Shown here piece by piece: positions 36,972 to 47,356 of a stretch of 64,000 nucleotides of DNA. Below the pieces are notes generated by a model. It was given only the letters and a program-made list of their open reading frames with translations. It made no database searches and was not told where the DNA came from. How positions within the stretch are numbered: position 1 is the stretch's first letter; the number at the start of each line of letters is the position of its first letter. The stretch lies in the NCBI GenBank assembly GCA_963971425.1, contig OZ020518.1, positions 16,558,990 to 16,622,989 on the forward strand. Direction: 5' to 3'. The stretch is from Bryoerythrophyllum caledonicum. Taxonomy: Eukaryota > Streptophyta > Bryopsida > Pottiales > Pottiaceae. A program made the translations under genes and the position numbers.

Positions 36972-37733
36972 TACATGCTCGAAGCAGTGTATAGTTTCAC
37001 AAAAGGTGACACGGATGAGCGAAATGCATAGTTTCACCAAAGGTGATATGGATTAGCGGAATGCATCAGTACAAAATATACTCAGAAATAGGTAGGGAGA
37101 GTTCAAACCATGAGGAGGAAACGACAGGAATTAAAGGAAAATAGCTTTTCAAATGACAGTATGTGTTAGGAGAGTATGAAAGGGTAGCTAGGTGGGACTG
37201 TTTATGAATGTGCAAACGTGGAGTAGTTTGCACCCGTGGTGGGTCCCGGCTCTGGTAGTTCCGGGCTATTCCAGAATTTTCGGATCGGGCGTGATCAAGG
37301 GCGTGGACAGGATATCCCCAAGCTCGGACTTACCCAAGGTGGGGCCCCGTCTTAATTGCATGGGCTCATTTTTCTGGCCCTCCCATTTTGGAGGGGGTCA
37401 GAGGCTTTTTTTGGCTTTTTTATACAAAATTGAGGCCTACGGCTCTAATTTGGTCTAGTGGACTCTCCCTTGCTACATATAGGGACCCATCCAAAAAGAA
37501 AATAGGGGCCAGGTTTTGGCCCCACCACCTCCTCCTCCACCTGATAAGTTCGAGCGTGGGGGATATCTTGTCAAATCGGCGATCGAGGAGGGCAGAGTTG
37601 AGGGCGACGAGGACAACAGTTATCGGTGCCTCTCCCCTTCGTTGGGACGGCAGACTTGCCCTTCTGTGGCCAGATGTCGAGCTTCCTCTTCCACTCCAAG
37701 ATGTCGTGTTTGGGATTGAGAGTTGCAAGTGTA
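36972..37733. other. Intergenic DNA with a two-copy ~37-bp tandem repeat
   Basis: At about 36,990-37,070 the phrase 'catagtttcac(a/c)aaaggtga' followed by 'ggat(g/t)agcg(a/g)aatgca' occurs twice in tandem. No gene is recognised in the remainder. Confidence 0.4.
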
Positions 37734-37960
37734 TGGGTCTTCACTTTGTTGTTCTAGGTGAAAGTTGTAACTTGAACGTGTGGTTTCATGCATGTGCTTG
37801 CACAATCATATGGGTCCCCATTCTGTTGTTTTGGGTGGTAACCACAACGTGAATGTGTTATTTCATGTTTGTGCTTGCTTGAACACATGGGTCTCCACTT
37901 TGTTGCTCTAGACGATGACCGCAACATGGCCGTGTTGTTTCATGTCTGATCACTGTGGTC
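37734..37960. repeat. 77-bp tandem repeat, about 2.8 copies
   Basis: Units start at 37,734, 37,811 and 37,888 with TGGGTCTTCACTTTGTTGTT, TGGGTCCCCATTCTGTTGTT and TGGGTCTCCACTTTGTTGCT. The spacing is exactly 77 bases each time. Copies are diverged by point changes. Confidence 0.85.
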
Positions 37961-38088
37961 TCCAGTTTATGTTTCATGTCTGCATTTGTTCTAGAATTCA
38001 CTTGACATAATCATTTCATATTTGTGCTTGTGATGAGATCTGCTTCACATGATCAATTGATGTCCTGGATGTGCTAGTTTGTGGAGTA

Positions 38089-38585
38089 AGGTAGTTATGC
38101 CTAAAACCGCCAAGTTAAGCAATGTGTATGTATGGAAAGCCCAAACAATATCACATTTATTTTTCAGCAGTAGCCAATAGACTTACAAATACAACCCAAG
38201 TGATTTTATATTTTTCTGATTAAATGTGAATTAGTTATGATTTTTCAAAGAGCCATGTGAAGAATGTTGGGTCACCGTCAGTAGGTGGGGACCATGACCC
38301 TCCCACAAATGGCCTAAAACTGCATGCATAACAACTAAAAACCGGCAATGAGTCAATCTTAAACTAATTCTAGAAATATTCCATTTTCTCCACTCTTGCA
38401 TGTACAATAAGTCTAGAAGATCCCATTTTCCTAAAACCACCAACTGTGCATCCAATTCATGCCACCCTAGCCTTTTCTCCTGCCATTAAAAATAGAGAGT
38501 TGGCTACATGTGCAAATAGTGGCGGTTTTTGGTGAAAAAGTAGCTGGCGGCCATGGGACATTGGCGGTTTTAGGCATAACTACCT
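38089..38585. mobile_element. 497-bp MITE with perfect 25-bp inverted ends
   Basis: The first 25 bases (starting AGGTAGTTATGCCTAAAACC) are the exact inverse of the last 25 (38,561-38,585). TA flanks each side (38,087-38,088 and 38,586-38,587), fitting a TA-targeting Tc1/mariner-type source. The interior is non-coding and has a partial extra copy of the end (ggcggttttt at 38,521). Confidence 0.8.
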
Positions 38586-39295
38586 TAGTGCTTCTTGCAT
38601 TGTCGATTGTTTGTATAGCCTAAACTGACAACGGTTTCCAAACCCTAGCCTTTTCCAATTGTTCTTTGGAACCCAACACCTAGGCTATGCATATGTAGAA
38701 AGAGTGAGTTCTGAGCTAGTGATGATGTGCAGATGTAATTGGTCAATGTGAATGGAAATCGTGGTCGACCCAATTTGCCCTTCCCGGATGGGTTTGAAAT
38801 CATTCCAGCTTTGTACTTTCATTCTTGTCATAACCCCTAAATCTCTCACCATTATGTTAAGCATGATGTTAGTTCCCTATGCACCAATTTTTAGAGGTAG
38901 AGAAGGGGTGTGTGTAGCATATTCAAAACAAGTGTGCAAGGAGTGGAGGTTCAAAGATTGTCAATTCATAATTTATTTTTTTGAGAATTTAATATGTTTT
39001 AGAATGAGAATCTAAAAGGTCAATAAGAAGGTTTACACCACATACTGTTGTACAAAAAATAAAAGTGAAAAAAATGAAGATTTCTAGGTTTTATGTAGAA
39101 AGATGAAGTTTTTTTTCCTTGCTTTCCCGAAATGTGTAAAAATGGTTGACTTTAGTTAAAATGTTTTCTAACACTAAAGACAAGAATTTTTCTTTGACAC
39201 ATTCAATGAAGGTAATATTCTTTACATGAATGGAAAATCTCAATGTCAATAGAGACTTCTAGCAAAATTTTGGAGATGCTCGGAGTTCTCATTTC
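38586..39295. other. Intergenic DNA, no gene recognised
   Basis: AT-rich with no supported coding feature. Confidence 0.4.
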
Positions 39296-39482
39296 TATCT
39301 TTGAGTGGTACTAACTTTCAAACCATGAATCCAAAAATAATAATAAAAATATCTCTATGGAGTGCTTATCAGGGAAAATCTAGTATAAGAGTTTCAAAAA
39401 TAAAAAATATATTTTTTAAATTAGGGAACCTGCCCAAAATCAAAATCGTCCCCTCAAAGGACACTTGGTCCTTTAGGGGTTA
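39296..39482. mobile_element. Diverged partial copy of the 222-bp TTAA MITE
   Basis: Aligns with 3690-3870, sharing 'gtggtacta' with 'ctttcaaacca' near the left, 'gaacctgcccaaa', and the end CTTTAGGGGTTAA. The left terminus is not preserved. Confidence 0.6.
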
Positions 39483-40537
39483 AAGTGAGTAGTAGTGGGG
39501 CATTTGTAATCTCATCATACATAATGGACCAAGTCTTGGAGTTGTTGCAGAAGTCTGGGCAACATATGCCCTTAAGGGCAGACGAGGATGTTGTTTGTTG
39601 GCATGTCACTCTTTCCTTCTAACTTGCTTCATCTATATAGCACTAGCTTTTGATTGATCTAATTAGAAGTTCACAATTGTAAGTGAGCTATTTAGATGCT
39701 TAGCTGCTTAGGGCATATTGGTGGGAGCCCTGAAGTTGTGATCTTGCTTGCCATGCATTTTCTTTGCAATGACGATGAGTGATACATCTCAGACATTGCT
39801 TTGATGTTTTTTTGGAGGTAGAATGTGTAGTTGTGCATTATTCCTTTTGTATGGCTAGCCACCACGTTTTTCCACCATGGAGAAGTGCCAGCGATAGGGC
39901 AACATGCCCATGACCCAAATGTAGCGTTCTTAAATTCAACCCATTTCTCATTCCAATACATGGTTTGCTAAAAAAAGTGTTGCCCAAATACAAAACATTT
40001 CCTATGAACACCTAGCTTGCAAAGCTACTGTACCCGTTTATATTACGCCCTTTGCTATTGACAAAAATTGCACACCCCTACGAAGGATTTCTAAAGACCA
40101 TGTGGTGCAGACACTTGTTGACTATATCTACACACAAAATTGGATGAAAATGATCATTTTTCATCCTGGGAGGTGTTTTAAATTCGTACATCAACCAGAT
40201 TTCGGTCGCCCCGACGCGTAAGGGTCAAGGATTACTTACATATTGTGGAATGTGAGTTTGAAGATGGTTACAGCTGTTCCGTCAATTCTGTTCAGTGTTC
40301 ACCGGGAAATTCAGATGGCGAAAAGGTTTTGGATAGGTGTAGTGTTTTGTTTATCACTTTTACGGTGTAACCTTCTGCTCTCTGTCAACGATATGCACAT
40401 GTACGCATTGCTTCTTTCTGCAATCCAGATTCGACTTTGGCACGGTTTATACTATGTGGAAGCGACGGTTGTCCCTTGTTAGTAGTACACCAACCACTCA
40501 CCTGTCACGTGAAAAACCCTGCATATACTACAAACTG
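39483..40537. other. Intergenic DNA left of the MULE
   Basis: Short frames only, none with a recognisable domain. Confidence 0.4.
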
Positions 40538-40546
40538 CATACGATG

Positions 40547-40856
40547 CCCGCTCACTAGGTTCAATCCGTGTTCGGGCTGTCAGGCCCTGTTTTGGTCTTC
40601 TTTCCGTCTCCCGCGGCCGTCCCCCAAAAGCATCTTTCCGCCCCCTTGTCCGCGTCTTTTCCTTCCAGCGCCTCTCGCCCTTTCCGAGATCCCTGCCCGA
40701 TCCATCCCGATAAGCGCCTGCCCGCCCCTGCTATCGGCGCAGACCCCGAGACCCGATAACACCATATCGGCTATCGGCCTAGGAACGGATCCACGCCCAC
40801 GTGTACCGGTGGGACCCATCCACCCCCCTCCGCCGCCGATAAGCCAGTATCATCCG
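40547..40856 (+). repeat. MULE left terminal inverted repeat, 310 bp
   Basis: Begins CCCGCTCACTAGGTTCAATC and ends CCAGTATCATCCG. GC-rich and dense in CGATA/TATCG pentamers (at least six). Identical in inverse to 50,599-50,908. Confidence 0.95.
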
Positions 40857-41762
40857 TTACCTGTCACAATCATCCATCGCAGGAGGGTTGCAATCAGCCG
40901 GAATCCAAATCGATTGAATCTGAAAGCAATCATTTTTTGCATAGGGTTTCGATGGAGCTATCGCGGATTGAATGACAGGGCGGTCTCTTGATTTGGTCGA
41001 GGCGATGTGCTCTCATGGTAAAGCGTGTGATGGTTTTGATAGCTATAGTTCTGTGGTTGGCGGCTGGTAGTCTCGATAGGAGAATTAGAGTCTCATCATT
41101 GTCGCCATCAATTTCAAATGTTCCGGCGGCGTTGTTCAAATGGCGAAGGCTGCTGTTGGCTCGTTTTCTCTCTCATTTGCAAACCCGTTTGTTTGTACTC
41201 CCTACTATCGTTTGCGCTGTTCTTTTGCGAGCTCGATCTCAGAGAATTCCTTGACATCTTCCATCTCCGACGACGCCTTCTGGTAAGCATGCAAACCCTC
41301 CCGCTCTCATTCAGTTTGTAAACCTATAGGCTCATATCGAGTTGGGAAGTGGACGCAGGAAGTTGATAGTTAGGGTTTCTGGAACTCGATATTCTCAGTA
41401 CTAGTTTTTCTGGAATCATACTGAAGTTTATCTGTAGACGATAAGGATTTTGGGGTTTAGCGATCTGTCGGATTTGTTTAGCCGTATACGATAAGGCACT
41501 CAGGTGATTTTCGATTCTTACGTTGTCAGTGAGCGTGAGCGTGGAGTTCATGATAGAATATACTGTGTCGATTGGAGTACGAAAGGAGATAACGATTGGA
41601 ATTCCAAGTGCCGCGCTGATAGGAGTACCAAGGGAGATACCGTTTGGAATACTAAAAGGCTTAAACTTCTCGGTTTTGGTTTAGGGTTTATAGCTTCTCA
41701 TGTACCACGTTTCATAATAAGTTTCATGACTGATTTGCTCTGTATGCTGTAGGTCTGCAAAA
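40857..41762 (+). promoter_or_regulatory. 5' region of MULE protease gene
   Basis: Internal element DNA between the left inverted repeat and the first ATG of the protease gene. Probably promoter and 5' UTR, perhaps with an intron ending at CTGTAG 41,747-41,752. CGATAAG occurs near 41,440 and 41,488. Confidence 0.35.
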
Positions 41763-44700
41763 ATGCCGAGATGCAACTGCGTCAGTGAGTTACCGAGAGG
41801 GGTGGAGGCTGTTCCCACCCACCCGATTTACAACGATAGGCTGAAGAGGATAGAGCAAGTTTTCAAGGTGGAGGGGCATTACTGGCAAGACAGCTGGCAT
41901 CCTCTGACGGCCAGGAGAATGATTCTGGCGATGCACGGGCCAGACTCGCAGATTTACAAGACCAGTGAACTGTCTCCGGAGAAGAAAGCTTTTCACTGTC
42001 CGTATTGCAAGGAGGTCGGGCAGAAACATAGGATCAATCTGCACCTGAATCACGCGAAGTGCCCTGGGCGACCTAACAGGAAAATGCCTGCTTATCCGAA
42101 CCTCGACATCAAGAATCAACCTCAGTTCATACAGAAGATGGTGGATTGTACAACAGTGGACGACGTCATTGCTGCGTTCCAGCATATCGTCCCACTCGAT
42201 AGGTCTAGCAGGAAGCCGAGAGGCGGCGGGAAGAGAGCGGCCGGGACTGGATCTCGGGACACTCGCGCAAGAAAGCGAGGTGCGTCGACCTCTCGGGCAT
42301 CGAGACCAGTCCGATTGGAAGCCGATGACGAGGAGTCGTCATCGGATGACGACGATCAGTACGAGGCGGGCGAGGATGGCGATAGGTCTGAGGACCACGA
42401 AGATGTCGATGCTAGGCCCATGGACATCGTCGCCTACAGCGTTCCAGCGACATCGGAAAGTGGGCACTTCGTTTCCGGGAATGTCGCTTCCAGCGCCCCG
42501 ATAAGCCAGGCGATTGTTACATCAAGTGCTCGTGGTCGGGACATGCACTCGATAAAGCGAGGTGCATTGTCCTCTCGGGCATCGAGAGCAGTGCATGCAC
42601 AGCCCCCGTCCGATACGACCACATCGGATGAGGAGGACCAGGACGGGTCGCGAGAGGATAGCGAATCCTCTCAGGCGCGCGAAGATACCGATGCGCGTCC
42701 CAATGAAGCGATCCCGGTCAGGCATCCAGCGACGGCGAAGGGTGGGCAATGCAGCTCCGGGAACGTCGAGAAGAGGCCTACGATAGGCCAGGAGGTTGCA
42801 ACACCCTCTCGGCGTGCGAGGAGCCCCAAACCGAACTTGAAGGCGCGTGCGATGTGTCCCTTTGACAGCATCACTGCCCCGAATTTCCATGGAGAAGACG
42901 ATCCATATTCCGTAGGGAATGCAGCGGAAGTGCGCGAACAGTACAAGGTGGTGCGGAGGGACGACGGACCTAGCGCGACTCTCGCCGATATCTCCGACGA
43001 GAGGTTAAGTATCAGACAATACCTCGCGGGGGGCGCTAGGCCGAGGTACAGTAACCCGGACAGAGAAGCCAGGGCGCGGGAATTGGAGGAAATGCGCATT
43101 CGCGAAATAGAGCGCATTCGTCTCGACGTGGACGAAAAGTACGCGGCGTCCATCCAAACCGACATACCTCCAGTGAGGCGAACCCGAACCCCTTTGTGGA
43201 TTCTCATGAACAATGGTTTGCTGTCTGAAGAGGAGCGTCGCAGCATATCGTCCGAGAATCATCTACTTCAGATGATGCAGGACGTTGTGGCGCAAGGGCA
43301 GTGGCGTTTTACGTCTGCTATCGGGCAAGCGTTCTGCACGCAAGCCATCTCCACCGACGAGCTAAATGAGTGCAAGCCTATCGTGGAGCTGGCGCAGTTT
43401 CCGTGGAGCGAGAAGCTGAGAATTCGGTGGGTGGCTACTGTGAGGGAGACGTGGCTATTTCTTCAACGAGAGAAGGAGGCGGAAGAATGGGAGGTCTCGG
43501 GAAGAGCTAGGGCCGCCAGGATCCAACAAGACCGCGAGGCGGAACTGGTCTCCCGAATTGCCTCCTACGACAAGGAGCGGTCTGTGGAATGGGAGGCCTT
43601 GGTGTGGGACTACAATCTCCTGTTCCACTTCTGCGCCGATAACCCCTTCATTCGCGAGCTCTTGCCGCCCATGCCATGGAAACACAACTCCGAAGAGGCG
43701 AGAGTGGTGTTATCGATCTTGAAGGCAGCAAGTATCGATCCCATGCGTCCTCCACGAGAAGCGAGGCTCCTGAAGTGCTGGTTTATCGCCAACGGTTTCA
43801 GTAACCGGTTTGTCCCCCCTCTATTATCGTCATCTCTTTTACCAGCTATTTTAGGGCTTCAATGCTATCGGACTCTCGTTCCAGTTCAGAGTTTTTTGTC
43901 GTTTTAACAACTACTAGATTGGAGGTATCGCTTATGAGTTATCGGCTGACTGTTGTTTGAATTGCAGTGGAACAAATATGTGCCATCCCCACGCGCGAAT
44001 GACGCCGCTGATGATTGATAGGAACTCCGATAACGCACATTCGCCTTGGGATGGCGCATTATTTCTGTACGAGAAGCTAGGGAGGTTTCTCTTCGGGCAT
44101 GTGGAGTACGCGGATGAAGATCCGGAGGTGGTAGAACTCCATCAGATGCTCGTTAACGAAGCGCGTGAATGCGGCAGAGCTCTAATACAGTTCACCCATC
44201 ACGTAAGAGCGCGGACAGTCATCGACATGGCCTGTAGACACGAGGTCCAGTTTGAGCTGAGGTGGTGTCAAACCGATCTGGCGTCGTACATGCCATGGGA
44301 GCTTCTCGAAGAGCAATGCCTGTTTCGGGAAGACATCGACTTACTATATGTCGGCAGTGGATCGAGTAAGCCGTCCGCCACATCGTTTACGATCTTCACT
44401 TACAATTTTATGCATATCGTGTGTGAGTACTTATGTTTATCCAATGTCACGTGTGTACAGATATGGTAGGTGGTCACCTTATCGGAGTCCATGACGGGCC
44501 CGAGATGCAGGCTTGTCTCACGGCGATAACAAGTTTCTGCCGGAAGCAATGCGCAGCATCGGTGTCACGTATTCGATCCGAAGACGTCACGGAGGGTTCT
44601 TCTCGGAATACTCGAGACATCGAGGGTGCCCAGGCTCTTATCGCCGTCCACGAGGGAACTCCGATTGGGCTCGGAGAGCGACGAGAACCTGCTCAAAGAA

Positions 44701-46947
44701 GGGAGCACGTAGAGAAGGTCTCTCTCCCGCCGCATATCGTGGTGGAGGACGTCGCCGATAAGAAAGATGAGAGTCCTTCAGAAGCTGCATTTCGGGAGGG
44801 GGAGGAGACGATGGACGTTGACTCCGAGAGGGAGGAGATCTTGGGTAAGGAAGGAGATGCCAGTATCCCCGACCCCGGGTTCGATGTCGTCCCGAATTTA
44901 AGCCGTGGGAGCGAGGAGCGAGAAGCCGATGTCACACCTGACAACGCCGAGGTCAGCCAGGAAGCTGGTCACCTAGCTGACCGGCGCACTACATCTGCAG
45001 GCGATATGTCAGGCGTCCCTTCTTACATGGTCCCGGTTCCTATCGAAGCCGATAAGGAATGTCGGGCTAAGGAAAACAACGATCCGCCTATCGTTGAGAG
45101 AGATTCGCAGCCATCGGAGCCTATTGTGTCTGAAGAAGAAGCGGCAATGCCTTCGGAGCCTACCGTACCTGAAGAAGGAGCGGCAACGCCATCGGAGCCC
45201 CATGTGGCGGACGACGGGGACGAAACGCCTCTCGGATGGACCCAGGTAATGGCTGACCTCACGCTTGGAGATGGGTTGCTAAACCTACACGGGAACGGAA
45301 CCCCCGAGGACTTACGATCATTACACGGGGTAAGAACACAACGAGCCGTGAAGGTTGCCGAGGGAATAAATAGACAAAACCGTCCTTTTAACCTATCGCG
45401 ATATCCGCCTATGTATGCTATGTTCTTTGCTTCCCCTCGAATCCGTGTCATAGAGACTACGCCCCTAACGACTATAGATTCTGTGTTTTTGTAGGACGGG
45501 TTATCGGAACAATGGAGAGAGCGAACTCTAGCGCAAGTCATCGAGGGCGTGATGGAGAAGAGGGAGTCCATTGTGTATCATCCAGGACTTCTGGAATCGC
45601 TCGCGAAACGCGTCCCTGATAACCCACCCCCGTATCAGTGTATGTTGCCCGAGAACCGCCACATCTGCACGTCTCGGATGCCCGACTGGAATAGAGAGCC
45701 CACTCTATGCTTCGAGGCTGCAAGTCACTCTCCGGAGCTGGTCGAGCAAAGTTTGGGTCTTATCGTCGAGCTTCTGAAGCACAGGTTTAGTTTTTTTACT
45801 CTTATCGTCCGATACTTTCCGATTTGCGACCTCAAGTATAGTTCGTGTTCGATATCTTGTGAACGATAACCCCTTAATACGATATGACTTGTACTGTACA
45901 AATGCACGTATCGTTTGCTAACTCACAGTGTCATTTCTGTCCCGCAGACCCCCTGGCAAGAAACTCGATGACATTGTAGACGATATGCTCGTCTTCGGCC
46001 CGGACAAGAGGAAAGCTGTGACCATATCGCTCAATCGTGCCGACTGGGGCTGCATTCTCCAGGACGGGCGAGAGCTCGACGGCTCTCTTATGGACTTCCT
46101 ACTCCGGCATATCGTATACCGCGCTGACCCGGAGGTACGACGGCACTACGCGTTGACTCACAACTGGATGTCTAATTGCATGCAGTCGAAAATCGATGAC
46201 GCAAGCACATGGGACGAAGTCGTGTATTACATCTATCGTACCGTGCGTACCGTATCTCGACTCGAGGACACACTAGTGGTGCCCTACCAGAACATGGGTC
46301 ACTGGAGCATATTTGTCGTGGAGGACTCCCAGACGATACAATTCGACACGTTGAATATGCACCGGGACGAGCGAGCGGGCAACTTCGCGTTTGTGTTGCA
46401 CATGGCGTGGGCGATGGCGAGGGGTGTTTCGCCTAAGTCGGCCATGTGGAGGAAGTGGCAAGGACGGAAGGTGAAGAGGTTGCCGATTCCAAAGCAAGCG
46501 TTGTCGTGGGAGTGCGGTTACGTGTCGTGCTTGGCATTCTGGCAGTACCTCGTCATACGTGGGAGTAGTCCATCCGCCGATCCGGATTTGCTGCAGAACC
46601 ACAAATGGCAGGACTGGGCGGGGTCAAAAGCGCGACTGTGGTTAGTTCAGGCGTTCTATCTCGAGCTTATTTCCCCGCCCAATGGGTTTTCTAAGCCTAC
46701 AGTTGATGTCTGGAGTCCTGTACAGGCATATGTTCTCGCCAGCGAGAACATGGAGGGCGATGATGAAACCATGGAGGTGAGCCCGGAAACAGGAAGGAGG
46801 AATACGACGAGGGCTGCTATCGACTTGGGTATCGAGAAGACGATAGCATTGCAGCTCAAGGGATGTCGTGTGAGGCAGCCTCTCGGCGAAGCACCTAGGG
46901 AAGGGGTGAAGAAGCCGGGCACGAAGAGAAAGCCGAAGAAGAAGTAG
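41763..46947 (+). CDS. MULE-encoded ULP1-type (C48) cysteine protease, 1,533 aa
   Basis: Five exons join in frame: 41,763-43,807, 43,968-44,365, 44,461-45,329, 45,495-45,784, 45,948-46,947. The N-terminus has a zinc-finger-like FHCPYCKEVGQKHRINLHLN unit (C2, then H and C). Next come two ~90-residue copies of an acidic, disordered segment (start RGASTSRASR and RGALSSRASR), an Arg/Glu coiled region, and a Ser-Glu-Pro acidic linker. The last exon is a C48 protease domain with the catalytic set His (MGHWSIFVVED), Asp (IQFDTLNMH), Gln (IPKQAL) and Cys (SWECGYVS), then a basic tail (KKPGTKRKPKKK). ULP1 proteases process SUMO. In MULEs the role is unknown. All catalytic residues are present. Confidence 0.88.
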
Positions 46948-47356
46948 GCTCAGAGCTTCTTCTTCTTGTATTTTACATGTACGATAGGTTAGGCTCAGAG
47001 TTAGCGGTAGGACGATAGGTGTGTATACATTCATTTTCCGATCAAATACCGGACAAATCTGTACTGTACATTCCAAAATGTACAAGAATGTGTTGGTAAT
47101 GAAATGATCTCCCGTTGTCTATCTATCCTGGCTATCGTTTATCTATGCATAATAATGTGTATTTGTCCTACCAATCCTGTTTGTATCCTATCGAGGACTA
47201 TACCTCCCGCGATAAGAACTATAGGAGCGAGCGCAGTATACCTCTTCCGATAAGATGAACATATGTAGGAGAGGACGATGGACCACAATATGGCAACCCG
47301 ATAACGCGGTGGCGTTATCGGATGTCTAAATTAAGAATATAGCCTATTGGCTATGC
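46948..47356. terminator. Convergent 3' ends of the two MULE genes
   Basis: A 409-bp spacer between the stops of the protease (+) and transposase (-) genes should hold both poly(A) regions. It is strikingly dense in CGATA/TATCG (about eight in 360 bases). Confidence 0.4.

Noticed and set aside
40568..40819. Small ORFs in the MULE ends (63 and 79 codons) as genes
   Set aside because: Identical frames appear in both inverted repeats on opposite strands simply because the ends are identical; no domain and no conservation evidence.
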